From: Metaphire vulgaris
Taxonomy: Eukaryota > Annelida > Clitellata > Crassiclitellata > Megascolecidae
Direction of reading: 5' to 3'
Assembly (NCBI GenBank): GCA_018105865.1
Contig: CM030837.1
Span: 11,600,725-11,664,724, forward strand
Length of the DNA stretch: 64,000 nucleotides
Both the position numbers and the translations under genes were made by a program. Position 1 is the first letter of the stretch. The number at the start of each line of letters is the position of its first letter. This document shows positions 21,301-35,400 of the stretch, piece by piece. The notes beneath the pieces are model-generated. The model was not told the origin of the DNA, made no database searches, and saw only the letters and a list, made by a program, of their open reading frames with translations.

Positions 21301-24300
21301 ATCTTCTTTCACTTGAAGGAGTGAGAGTGCTTTGAATTGGAGGGGGTTTCCCACCACCATCAACCTTCATAATATGCCTACATCTGTACCTTAAATATCA
21401 GCTAGGGAATCTCTATTCAGTCACTGGGTAAATCACAATCCTCTCTCACTTGAATGTGGCTGTCAGCAGAGAGAGAAGAGAGGAGAGACAAGAGAGTCAA
21501 TAATATTAATGGCCACTTGTTTTAGTCTAATTGCTTACTTAAAGACCTGTGGTTCTAACCAGTGCTAAATTATGAAGTCAGCAACTTGTAAAAAATATTT
21601 GTCTAGGGTGCCAAAGAGCATAACGCATTGAGGGGTGCATGCTAGGTAAAAACCTGTATAATGCATGTGTCATATGAGTGAAAATACGGTAATCTTATTT
21701 ACTCTACCTTATTTTATGCACATCACCTTTGTTTTGTTTTATGTTTTTTTTTCATGCAATATTTTTCTGAATGCATTGCATTCATGGCTCATTGTAGTTA
21801 CTTTTGTGTTTCACTTTTGTGATCAATTTGTAATAATGGTCATCACCAAATAAATGAATGACAGCCAGCAATTTCAAATTAATTCGGACTCCATCAATCA
21901 CTATCTCTATTGCTTTGTCCATGACCTTATCAATGTAGAAATTCTGACAGGAGAATCTGCCTGTCTCTTCAAGTTATTTCCATTTGCTTTAAATTAGCAG
22001 TCTGCCCACTTTTCACACGAAGTGTCAAAGTTTGTAACAATTTCTTTTTACTGGTCATAGTTTAATAAATCCTGATTACACATGCTATTGTATATAAGTA
22101 TTAAATGTTTAACCATTTTTATAATATTTATGCAAATATGAGCAATCATTTCACAAACTACACTGTTACAGTGAAAGGATAAAAGGATATGTAACATTGG
22201 TTCTACTGCTTGCAGTTTTATTATTTTAATATACTTTGAACTAAAAAATTTGACAATTGGTGTAGTCAGAGTTTCAGAATGGTAGGGGCACTGTCAAGGC
22301 AGACATGCACAGCAGAGAGGGAGCATCATGAGCTCCCACAGTGGGATCTCAGACAAAGCCCCAGCTGCAGAAGCTTTTGAGTAATATTATAGTTCAAGTG
22401 TGAACTCTGGTGCATATTTTAAAGACTTTAATTGTGATTTAGCCAAAATTGAGCAGCAAAAGTTGTAATACAACCACCTGTTAAGTCTATCGATTTCATT
22501 AATTATCACCCATACCACTCCACTCAGGAAAGATTATCATTGGGTTTGCACAAATCCCACAAATGGTCAACCCATCACCCTTTCTCCTTCCTGATTACGC
22601 TAATGAACTCAACCCTTTGACATCTCAGAATTCCCATCCATAACTGTTTAAGAAGTACAAGCATAAACTGTTGATTGGAGCATACTAGTACAATTAAAGT
22701 GGAGAGGAAGAGGAACTGCATTCCCATATTTCGTAACCCTAACCTTTCACCACTGCAACTATGTTCTGAATGGACCAAGCTGACTTTCCACTAAACTAAA
22801 TCCATTATCTTCACAGAGAAAACACCTGTCTCACCACAGCCAGAGCTCCCAAATATAACCCTAGAAGGTCTTGTTTAGGTCAGTGGTCAACCAGCTTAAT
22901 CCTACTCCTTACATCAAGCCATCACTTGCATCCTTTGTCATGTGTAAATAAATTGCACACACACATTTATGTGCTTGCTCCTTGTAAGGAATACGCATGA
23001 AAAGTGGCATTTTAAGGAGAAGCATTTGTCAACAATTTTGATAGGGAAAAGATCTTGCAGCGCAAAAGCACATTCAGAGCCAAATTTGGCCTGCAGGCCA
23101 GGATTTGCAGATAGGTGCTCTAATTTTAACTACTGTTCAATGCATAGATTTGTGATTAACTTTCAACCTTCCTAGTCAATCCCCACCTCCTCAGTCTACT
23201 CTGTCAAATAAATGTTTTCTAACATTTACCAACCAAATCAAAAGGTTCTTCCCAAGATTTCCTCCCAAAAGGCCAAAATAAAACATGGCAATATGTTTTG
23301 ACATTATATACTAACTCTAGCAAGAACTGGAGTTGAGACAGCACTTTCAGGATCCATATTGATCGAATTAATGTCACTGATACTGTGATTCAATTCCACA
23401 GACCCTGATAAAATGATTTAAACATTGAGCTAAGACAATTGTAACAATTTTCAATATTATGCATGTCATATGATCCAAGAACTTTACTGATGAGTGTAAA
23501 TTAAGGCAAGAAGTTAATTTATATTATTTTTGTATCATTGAGTTAGTGCTCAATGATTAACCATTGCCAAGCTGATTAAAGCTGAAAGCTAGTAAATGCT
23601 TTAAAATAGCAATTTGCAGAAAGACGAAAGAAACAGGTATATAAATTTTAAAATAATTTATTAAATGGGATTAACCCCTTAACGGGAGATTTAAATTTTG
23701 GACGTCATTAAAGTGTTGGGAAATTATTCAAAATTGAATAATGTAATTTTTAAAATTTACTATATCTCCGGCTATATGAAAGCTAAGAAGATGGTGTATA
23801 CATCATTGTTTAGCTTTTTTATTGCTCTTTCTAACCATCCGCGCCAATAACAAAAAAATTGGGGGCAGGGTCCACTCTACAGCCTAAAATAGTGCCCCCT
23901 CCAAAAAATTTTTCTAAGTTCCGTAGCAAAAATATTTCAGCAGCGTGCCAAGGACTGTTCAGGTTAGAATATATCTCTACGAAATGTGGTCCGATTTTCA
24001 AAATGTTTGATTTATTTTGTTCCACTGACATTCCCCTACAACTTTGCCACTGACACAAGTAAGGTTACCACTGAAAAATATTTGATACGGAGCTTAAAAA
24101 AATTTGTTTTGGAGGGGGCACTATTTTAGGCCGTAGAGTGGACCCTACCCCAAAATTTTTGTTCTTGCCACAGATGGTTAGAAAGAGCAATAAAAAAGCT
24201 AAACAATGGTGTATACATCATCTTCTTAGCTTTCATATAGTCGGAGATATAGTAAATTTTAAAAAATTACATTATTCAGTTTTGAATAATTTCCCAGCAC

Positions 24301-24534
24301 TTTAGCGATGTCTAACATTTAAATCCCCGGTTAAGGGGCTAAATTGAATCCTCTGCTCTCTTCTATATTGTGGCTCTATATTGTAGCAGTTTTGCCTTCT
24401 AGCAAATTCAATTCAAATTAATTTTTTATTGATAAGGCTTCGTATGAATGAAGGTTCCTCCCAAGATATAAGCAAATCAGCAGAATTTTTGTAGTGTTTA
24501 GAAAAATTGTAAGTGCTCTTTGAATGCAAACTAC

Positions 24535-24567
<33 letters not shown>

Positions 24568-27500
24568 ATTGAAAATATATACACATACACATGTGTGTGT
24601 ATATATACACTAATCCCCTAATGGAGCCACAGTTTAACTGGCTGCACATCGCATTTGGAAATTCATTGTGTGCACGCACACGCACACAGGCACATGCACA
24701 CAGTACATGCACACAAAACACACTGAAACATTTATAAGTTTTGCTCAGCAAAACACTTATTAAACTTCTCTTTGCCTCTTCAAATGGTGTGACGCCATTA
24801 GGGTATATGTGTCATGGATATATCCAAGAAATAGTAACTTGGATTATATCCACGTGAATGATAAGGTGGCATTAAACTACAGACATTCCACTTGTTAAAC
24901 GTTTGCATATTCAATCAGTTAATTCAGCCAGATATTTTTTCCGTTCAACCAATCAGCTTCCAGGTCAGCGCCAGATTGACTGCCAGGTCTTGCATCAACT
25001 TGAATGGTTATGTGGCACTAAAATGTTTTCGCAAAATAATAGCTTTCCAAAACAGAATCCATGATCTGACTGAAACTTTCTGCCCTTACGACACTTTTTC
25101 CAATCAAAAATACATTATTAAAACACAAATCAACACCTAAATTGCAGACCTTTTTATGATGTTCCATTTTACATCAATTGTTCCATGTTCAAGAATTTTG
25201 TTATTACTTATTTTGAATTTATGATTTTTTTGCAAAAATCACAACTGTAAGGGGGAGGGTATGTTGTGTAATACTCTTCTTGTGCGTGGTTTACTTACTT
25301 ATTAATGCTGGTGAATCGCTAGGTGGCTGCAAGAGTGAGGGGCGTTGCTCTCTTCCAGTTTTATGTTTGAAGAAACTTAGTAAAAATTAAAGATTAGTAA
25401 AATATTCATTCAATCTTATCTTGTTTCACAACATCGCACCACGAGCCTTCAACATTGTAATAAAGATTCTCAAACAACTTAACTAACAAATGCACATATT
25501 ACACATAACTAAAACTAATACCATCTATGAAATAATGTTACCCAGCGTTGATGGCTTGACAGTAAATGGAGCATTAAGACGAGAAACATCAAATCCAATT
25601 TTACTCAGAGCTTCACTAATAGCATCGGAATTGAAGAGCCATACTTTCTGCATAATATCAGTTGATGGATAACTACATATTAAAATACAATCTGAGTTTA
25701 ACTCAAAGAGAAAATTCTATGCTATCTTTAAACTTTATACTTGCCATTTTTTTCTGCCTGTAAAATATTTACACAAGTCACACAACTTCATCTCCAACAA
25801 AATTGAGAAGGCCTTACAACATTAGCAAAAATAATTTGTAACAGCCGTCCTTAATACTGCATCCCCACATCCTGACCTTGAATTTTAAGCATCTGTAACC
25901 TACCACCTTGGACTAATGCTGAAGAGTCATCAATGATGGAAGTGATCAATGCCATAAAGAAACTGAGAACTGGTCAACCGCAAAACCATACCACCCAAAC
26001 TACTAAGTGAACCATTATCCTTGTGTGCCTGATAATCCATCAAATTTTTTCAAGCACCGTATTTTCACGCATATAAGGCGACCCAAGTAAAAGACGTGGG
26101 TTTTGATGATAGTAAAAGACGTGGGTTTTGATGATTTGTGTTTTAAAAAAATCATGGATAAGAAGCCCCCATATATAAGATGCACCAACACTCCAACAGC
26201 GTCAAATACTGAATCTCTATTCAGTAACCTGGTTAATTACAAACCTATCTCACTTGAATGTAGCTGCCCGCGGAGAGATAGAGATAGGAGAGAGGGGAGA
26301 GAGATTGCCTTGAATTGGAAAGGGTTCTGTCAACTGCTGTATTGCTAAAATAGATCTACATAAGTCATTTAAACATCTACTGTAATACTAAATGTGACCC
26401 GCTGGGAGAAAAGGTACCATAAGTGGGATCACAGATTAGCGAGAAAATTGCATTTTTACCTTGAAAACTTAAATTTTTCAAAAATTAATTTTTTGGAATT
26501 TTAGACAGTATGACTAGAAAGATGCTCGCTTCGCTCGCAGTGCAGGATAATACTAATCCAATACCTATACCTAATACCCAATCGTTGAATTCATGCTGAA
26601 CAACATTTCAATGATCGCCACCTAGCCAAGCTCGCGCCACGTAATAATTAGGCCTATGCGTGCGTTAAAATCACGCAACTGTGGCCATTTGTGACGCTGT
26701 ACACGTATTTTTTGTGTACGTTAAAATGTACGTTGCAACTACCTCAGGCTGCGAACAATTGTTACCAATAGCAACGTCGTCGCACGCCCAGCCCTCTGAC
26801 GCTGCAATGACTCGACTAAACCGTGTTAAACTACGATTCTACGAACAATTGTTACCAATAGCAACGTCGTCTTCGAACATCGTCCACCAACGCATCGCGC
26901 GACGTGAGGACTAAACCGTCTACCAATAGTCAACGCTCACCCACCAACGCATCGTGACGTAAGGACTAAATCCACCAACGCATCGCGCGACGTAAGGACT
27001 AAACCGTCTACCAATAGTCAACGCTCGCCCACCAACGCATCGCGACGTAAGGACTAAATGGTTTAAACCATCTACCAATAGTCAACCAATCAGAACGCTT
27101 GAAGGTAACAGACAGACATACAGATAAGGATCTTAATATGATAGATAGATGTGTAGACAATTAAATGATTATGTCTTTTTAATCAAATATGCATCATTTA
27201 GTAAAGAATTTGTTTTAAAACTGAGATAGGTAAAAGGTACCATAAGTGGGGTTCTGACTTTGATGCTCTGTTTAAGCTTACTTACTAATTTTTACAAAAT
27301 TTTGAATACGTATGAGCTTAGAACCAGCTGACAAATCTCCAATATCGGACGATTTTTGTTTCTTTCTTTGCTTAAAAGTGAAGTTTAATCTTATTTTGGG
27401 CTGTTATTTATGAATTACAACACTAGTTTCTCGTTCTTTGTTTTCATCATTACGTTACATATGTTACATTTATAATCACCTTGATTAATATTACCTTATA

Positions 27501-28070
27501 AGTTTTATAGTGTTCTATTACAGTTTGTTCATATATCTTGTTTAGATTGTACATTACAACCCTATTATTATGTCCTGCCCTGATCTATCCCACTTATGGT
27601 ACCTTTTTCAATTACTGTGTTCTAGTATTGGTAATTATATTTATTTCAATTTTCTACTAATAAATTATTAATAGTTAAAGATGAAACTTTAGAGATAGTT
27701 TGCATATATGACAATTAACTGAGATAAAATTTCATCTGTAACTCTTGTATAGTTTTAAAATTTTGAACGCTTCAATTTCATCAATAATAATTGTTCAATT
27801 TCTTCTCTCTTTGAAATTTGAATTTGACAGGCATGATGTCTGGATGCTGGTATCTCTGAAATGACAAGGCATATTTCTCTAAAACTTTGCTTGACTGAGC
27901 CAATATAACCCTGATATATGCAGTATATGTAACTCAAGAACCCCACATATGGTACCTTTTCTCCCAGCAGGTCACAAATTTCTATTCAGTAGCCTGTCTA
28001 ATTATAATCCTCTTTCATTTATATGTGGATGTAAATATACAATCATCTTTTCATTCCCATGTCACTGCTG

Positions 28071-28143
<73 letters not shown>

Positions 28144-28206
28144 ATAAGAGAGGGGGAGAGAGCCTTGAGTTGAATGTGGCTGCTGGCAGAGAGATACACA
28201 GAGATG

Positions 28207-28272
<66 letters not shown>

Positions 28273-28775
28273 GAGAGAGAGATTGTCTTGAATTGGAAGG
28301 GCTTCCCTCCACCGTAGTCCATCATGATCATCATCAATAACTGTGAGCTCAGCGCCCGTTGGTGTCTGATGCAATTATTACAGTTTTGTCCCAATCTTTT
28401 CTGTTGGCAGCAACATGAAATAGTTCTTGCAGACATTTTCCATACCAATCACAAATCTCATCATACCATTCCCTGTGTGGCCTTCCTTTCTTGTTGGAAC
28501 CATCCATTATTCCAAGCATTATAGTCTTAAGCTTTCTATCATCTTTCATACGGCAAATATGTCCAAAGAGACACAATTTCCTCTGTATAACTTTTTGCAT
28601 CAAGGTTTCTTTTCGCTGGATTTTCTTGTATAGTTCCTCGTTGCTGACCTTTTCAGCCCATCCAATTCCACGGTCATATAATGTCTACACAGAAGTTGCT
28701 TAACTATCAATTATGGAATCTATTTAGAATCCGGATTAATGACAGTCCTCTTTCACTTAAATGTGGCTGTGGGCA

Positions 28776-28831
<56 letters not shown>

Positions 28832-29334
28832 GAGAGAGAGATTGTCTTGAATTGGAAGGGCTTCCCTCCACCGTAGTCCATCATGATCATCATCAATAAC
28901 TGTGAGCTCAGCGCCCGTTGGTGTCTGATGCAATTATTACAGTTTTGTCCCAATCTTTTCTGTTGGCAGCAACATGAAATAGTTCTTGCAGACATTTTCC
29001 ATACCAATCACAAATCTCATCATACCATTCCCTGTGTGGCCTTCCTTTCTTGTTGGAACCATCCATTATTCCAAGCATTATAGTCTTAAGCTTTCTATCA
29101 TCTTTCATACGGCAAATATGTCCAAAGAGACACAATTTCCTCTGTATAACTTTTTGCATCAAGGTTTCTTTTCGCTGGATTTTCTTGTATAGTTCCTCGT
29201 TGCTGACCTTTTCAGCCCATCCAATTCCACGGTCATATAATGTCTACACAGAAGTTGCTTAACTATCAATTATGGAATCTATTTAGAATCCGGATTAATG
29301 ACAGTCCTCTTTCAGTTAAATGTGGCTGTGGGCA

Positions 29335-29402
<68 letters not shown>

Positions 29403-32400
29403 AGATAGACAGAGATTGCCTTGAATTAGAAGTATTTCCCTCCATTGTTGACAGTCCTAAAGCCTACATACCAATTCTCTATCCAGTAACCTCGGCAAAC
29501 ACAATCATTTGTTCAATACACTTCAAAATGGACGTTTAAACAAAGTTTCACTCTGAAATTTTTCTTCATCTTTCTTCAGCCATTTGCACTCCCAGTGGAG
29601 CATAAGCCACAAACAAGATTCTTCCATTTCACTCAATCAGCTGCCAGGTGTTCTAGTTCACTCCAGGTGTATCCATTTTCTTTAGCTCTTTTTCTAATGA
29701 TCTTTTCCAGGTGTTTCACAGTCTTCCTTTTTCTTTTTCCTTGGCAGCTCCAAGTCAGCATTTGTCTTGTGGTTTTCAGTTGGTTTTCTAAGAGTAAGTC
29801 CTAGCCATCCCAATTTCCTTTTCCTGATTTATTCAGCTATCAGTTCTTGTGATGTCTTTTCTATAGTTCTTCATTGCCGATTTTGTTCAGCCACCAGATC
29901 CTTGTGATTTTATGTAAGCATTTATTTAAGAAGCTTTGTAATTTTGTTGAAACGCTATTAACCCGTTCCTGGGTAATGCCGTCTATAAACGGCGCCCGAA
30001 AATCATATCCAAACGGGGAACGCCGTTTATAAACGGTGCGCCACATAAGCGCTTATATGTGTACCCCGGACATTGAAGTTTTAAAGCGCCCCAAAGCAAC
30101 AATTCGATTTAGTTACTATCCATTCGATAGATGACAGCACTTTTTTCGCTGTTGTTGACTATATAAGCAAGAAAACTTGCCGTTGATCATCCAAATGCTG
30201 GGATTTTGCATTGAAATGCCTCAAAAAAGACTCAAGTCTGGGGTTTGAAAAATCATAACTCTGCCAATTTTGGCCCGATCTTCAAAATGTTTGCACTTTT
30301 ATGTTCCAATTACACCGCCCTAAAACTTTCTCGCTCACAGTTGGGGGGTCACTGCTGAAAATTTTTTGCTATTGTGCTTTGAATTTTTTTTGGGGGGAGG
30401 GCTCCGATTTTCGGCTGTAGAGTGGACCCTACCCCCAAAATTTTTTTGGGCACGGATGGTTCGAAAGAGCAATAAAAATGCTAAACAATGGTGCAAACCG
30501 AATCTTTTTAGCTTCTATATAGCCTGAAATATACTGAGTTGTTCGGTTTTTCAGATTGAAATCTGTTCGCAAAATTGTCATTTCTTCGAGCAATGAGTAG
30601 TAGGGTTTGAAAAATCATAACTACCCCAAATTTTGTCCAATCTTCAAAATTTTTGCACTATTCTGTTCCAATTACACCCCTTTACAACATTCTCGCTCAC
30701 AGTTTGGGGGTTACTGCGGAAAAATTTTTGCTATGGTGCTTTGATCAAAATTTGACCAAAATGTTGGGGAGGGTCCTATTTTGGGCTGTGGGGTGGACCC
30801 TACCCCCAAAATTTTCTTTTTTGGCATGGATGGTTCGAAAGAGCAATAAAAATGCTAAACAACGGTGCAAACCGCATCTTTCTAGCTTCTATATAGCCTG
30901 AAATATAGTAAGTTTAGAACTTGTATGTTGACATTTTCACATGAATGCCTTTCCCCCAAATTAATTACCCCGATTGGGACGACTTGAAAAAATTAATTCC
31001 TCCTGGAACGGGTTAATTGACCTCCAACTTTCCAAGCCATAGAGAAGTACTGACTTTACATTTGAATTAAATATCTGCAACTTAGTCTGTATGGTCACTT
31101 GTTTTGATTTCAATAGGTTTTGCAATATATTAAGATTCTTCCTCTGTGCAAGTGTTCTGATTGGTTGGTTGTGTGAGCGTTCTTATTGTTTACCTTCAAG
31201 TGTTCGAGCGTTCCGATTGCTTGGCTGTGTGAGCGTTCTCATTGGTTGGCTGTGTGATATTCTCATTGGTTACCTTCAAGTGTTCTGATTGGTTGGCTGG
31301 GTGAGCGTTCTGATTGGTCATTCTGGAATATTCGTTGCCTCGAGCAAAGCTCGCCTGATGTGAGCGAAGCAGCTCGCGCAAGCGAAGCGAGCCTGCGTTC
31401 TAGTACTAAATAAAGGCTGCCTGTGCTTTGCCAATCCTTGATTTACCATCTTCTTCTGTTCCACCTGTGGTTAATATCACACTTCCCAGATATGTGAACT
31501 TGGGAATATATTCAATTTCCCCTGCAACTAGTTCCAGTTTCTGGTCTTCTTTGCCGTTTATCATCATTGCCTTGGCTTTGGCTTGATTAATATTTAATCC
31601 TATTGAATGGGCAATTTCCTCAAGATATCTGGTTTTTATTTGCATGTGGTGCAGACTGTGGGACAAAAGTGCTAAATCATCCTCATAGTCTAGGTCACCT
31701 AATTGTATACCTTGAATCCATTTAATGCCACATTTTCTTTCTCCTGTAATTTTCTTCAATATCAAGTCTATTACAAGCAAGAACAGAAGTGGCGATAAGA
31801 GACAACCTTGTTTGACACTGGTTTCTATTTTAAATTTGTCTGATTTCTTTTGTCTTTTCTGGAAAGCCGTAGTGTCTCATCAGATCCCATAGTGTGTCTC
31901 TATCTACACTTCAAATGCCTTTTCGAAATCGATGAAATTGACATATAGTGATGCATTCCATTCTATTGATTCTTCTACTATACACCTCAGTGTGAGGATT
32001 TGTTCCAGGCAAGATCTATGTTGTCTAAATCCAGCTTGATTTCCCCTTAATTTTGTGTCTACAGCTTCTTTGATCCGTTCTAGAATTATTCTGTTTAACT
32101 CTTTCACAGATATTGCGGTCATTTTAGACCGCACAACAAAAGTGCACCCATTTCTAAATATAGACTTATTTTTATGATCTTAGGTTTTTCCAATGATAGC
32201 CAACATACTTTTGCTTCTAAAACGTGCGAAAAAACAGTTTGTTTTGTGAGTTTGACTGCAAAATTATATCGATTTGTTGGCTAGATTTGCGGTCCTTCTA
32301 ACATTTAAATATCCTTCCTTGCATAGAGGCAGAAGTTTTATTCAACCAATGAAGTTTTGGAAGCAATTGAAAATGGTAAGTTTGATGACATGGATATTTC

Positions 32401-35400
32401 TGAACCTGATGATAGCAAAAACTAAAAAAATCTGCTGGGCAGTATAATACAACCAAGTCTGTAGACTTTTATGACATCTGTCAAAAATATGTATGTTGTA
32501 ATTGCTTTGAGACCTTTCACCAAAGAGCCTCTCTAAATTAAAATATGACATTTTATATAATTTTTAATGTTTACTACATATTGAATTTTTGAATTGAATT
32601 GTGAATTGATTTTATTTACAAAGTAAAGCAAACAGTAATCATCAATCGGATTACAAAAAAGTACTTAATTAAAAATGAAAAAGACATTGCTTTGATCACA
32701 AATAACGAAACAAATTAACATTACCATGTGCCTACGGAATAAAAACAAGATTAACCTAAGGGATCCTAGGATCCCAATAATTGGTTAATCTATAATGTTA
32801 CATTATTACATAATCACTATTATAAATATGATCAAGATTCAAGAGGAACTTCCATAACTAGCTATTACATATTTCACATAACAATGAGAAAATTAACAAT
32901 GATATTGAAAAAAATACAAACAATATGATAATGGAATTAACATGGCTAGGTTAAATGACAATATATAATAGGTAACTGAGATGTTTTGACATAGAAAATT
33001 ACTAAGCTAAGTGAGAAGAAAATTTTTTATCGAGATCTTAAAACAAGGAAAATTGTTAAGGTTCTTAGTATGGTGAAGTATAGCATTCCAAATCCTGGGC
33101 CCAGTGAATTTGATTGTAAATAACCTTGTATTTGTCGCAGCAAAAGGAATAAATAGATTTATACTATTTCTTAATGTAGTGTTAGTTTTAGTAGAGGCAA
33201 GTTCAAAAAGTTTGTTAAGGTAATATATTGATGGTAACAGATTATGCAAATATTTAAAAATGAATAAAGAAAGAAACTTGATACTTGCTAATACATTCAA
33301 TGTTCAGAAGTTAGAATTTCTTATATAAAGTTAAAGTATTTATATATACAGGTTCATTAAACAACAGTCTGATTGCTTTGTTTTGTAAAGTTTGGATCCT
33401 ACCTGTTATAGTTTTGCAATTGTTACCCCAAATAATATTGCAGTAAGCTAAATGAGGATAAATAAGTGCATAGTAAAGTTTGTGTCTGACAGAAGTGGTT
33501 AAAAGACTATTAATGTGTTTGAGAATATTAATGTTTTTAGATATTTTGTTAGTCAAGTGTTCTGCATTTTCCTTCCAGTTTAGATTTTGATCCACAATTA
33601 TCCCGAGAAATTTTGTGGAGGTGGTTTGTGTTATGATTGTGCTATTAAGTTTAATTTGGCCTAATTTAATGTCCAGATGTTTATGTTTCGGGTAAAAATT
33701 AATAACATTAGTTTTAAATAAGTTAAGTGCTAATTTATTACATTGAAACCAATCTGTAATATTTATCATATCCTTATTAGTCATAGTAGTTAATGCATTA
33801 TTATTATCATCATGACTGGCAATGAGATTAGCATCATCAGCATATAGCAAGTAATCAAAGAATTTTGAGGAATTTGGCATGTGTACACGTTGCAGATTAT
33901 TTGCTTATAATGTCTTGTTGCTGACAAAACTTTTTATGAACTTTTGTGACAAGTGTCAAAAATACATATGTCGTAATTGTTTGAGACCTTTCACACAAAA
34001 TCCTCTCAAAAATAAAATATGGCACTTATGCATCTATATATTATTTTTAAAATGTTTATTACATATTTGTACATGTTTCATATATCTTACTTATGCTGTT
34101 CTGTTGCTGCCAAAATTTTTGATGAACTTCAAAGTAAAATTTTAATTTTTTAACTTTAATGTCTTCTCATGAAATATGAAGAATGTCATTGGAAATGTTA
34201 CATTTTTCTTTTCATATTCTTGTAGATAATCAAAAACCCTTTCATTTGATATATAAGTTGTCAATATTATTTTGATATTTGATTTTAAACATTTTGAAAA
34301 ACTGTTGATGGGTAAATTCTGTGAAAACAATTTGTCTGTCAAAGAGTTAACCAGACATGGAACCGGGTCACTGGGTCATTTGGGTCACTTTTGTCCAGCG
34401 GGTCACCGGGTCATCTTTGTGACCCGGTCATTGACCAGGTATTAATTAAAATCTTCAAATGCTAAGTATGCAGGTTCATCAATCCTGAAAAGGCTGAAGA
34501 GACTGTCTGCCTGATATTAGGCAGGTCCACAGATACAAGTAATTGATTTTATCACTGAGAGATGTTGGTATTATTACTTTATGGAATGTTATAAAATACA
34601 ATGAAAAACTTCTATGGTGTGATGACAACGTTTAAATGATGTCATTGATAAATATTTAAATATTTTTTGGTTTAAAAACAATATTTCAAGTTTTGCTCAT
34701 GTTACGTCATGTACTAAAGTTAAGAATATATCAGAGACAGAGTTACAGTTATAATGAATTACAGTGAAATAATTGAAAAAGTCAAAAGTGGTGAATACGC
34801 CTTATCAAAATTTGACGGCAAAAATTAATGTTGGAAGTTGTTATTGCAATCCAGCAGCCACTGGCAATCAGACATGGAACCAGGTCAATGGGTCACCTCT
34901 ATTTTGGGTCACCGGGTCTCAAATGTGACCCGGTTCCATGTCTGGAGTTAACCACTTCGTGCTGTTGATAAGAGGGTTATACCTCTTTGGTTTTCACATT
35001 GGCTAAGGTCACATTTTTTGGAAGCGTCACCACACAATACTTCTTTCCTTCTTCTTTAAGTTCTCTGCCCGGAAGCAGGTCTTGGTTCCCATTGGCGCCA
35101 TCTATCTCTGTCAGCAGCTTGGGTCTTTAATCCTTTGTATCCGTCTTTTGTCATCATCCAGTGTAGTAGTGATGTACGTGGTCTTCCTCTGTTTATTTTA
35201 CCCCCATGTGCCCTTCCAGTATTGTTTTGAACAATGATTCTCCTCTTAAAATGTGGCCCATCCAGTTCCTTTGCCTTTGTTTTATTGTTTGTATTATTGT
35301 CTTTTTCTCTTCCACGATATCTAGGACTTCTTTATTGGATATAAGTTGTGTCTTTCCATACTTCAGAAATTTCTTCTTGTTGCCAGATTTTCCCCAGCAG

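Larger units (their letters stand above)
28262..29380. repeat. Two near-identical 559-bp tandem copies
   Basis: 28262-28820 and 28821-29379 match at an offset of exactly 559 bp; one difference was noticed (CTTTCACTTAA versus CTTTCAGTTAA) plus (GA)n length. Each copy contains the same LINE remnant, the GA-rich unit and a (GA)n end. The duplication is very recent, or an assembly effect at the (GA)n tracts. Confidence 0.93.

Noticed and set aside
23859..24053. Opposed coding frames of about 64-75 residues at 23.8-24.1 kb
   Set aside because: They result from the palindromic structure of family P copy 2, which gives related text on both strands.
28043..28450. Several open frames of 80-130 codons on both strands
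   Set aside because: They translate (GA)n tracts into alternating E/R or S/L and have no other content.
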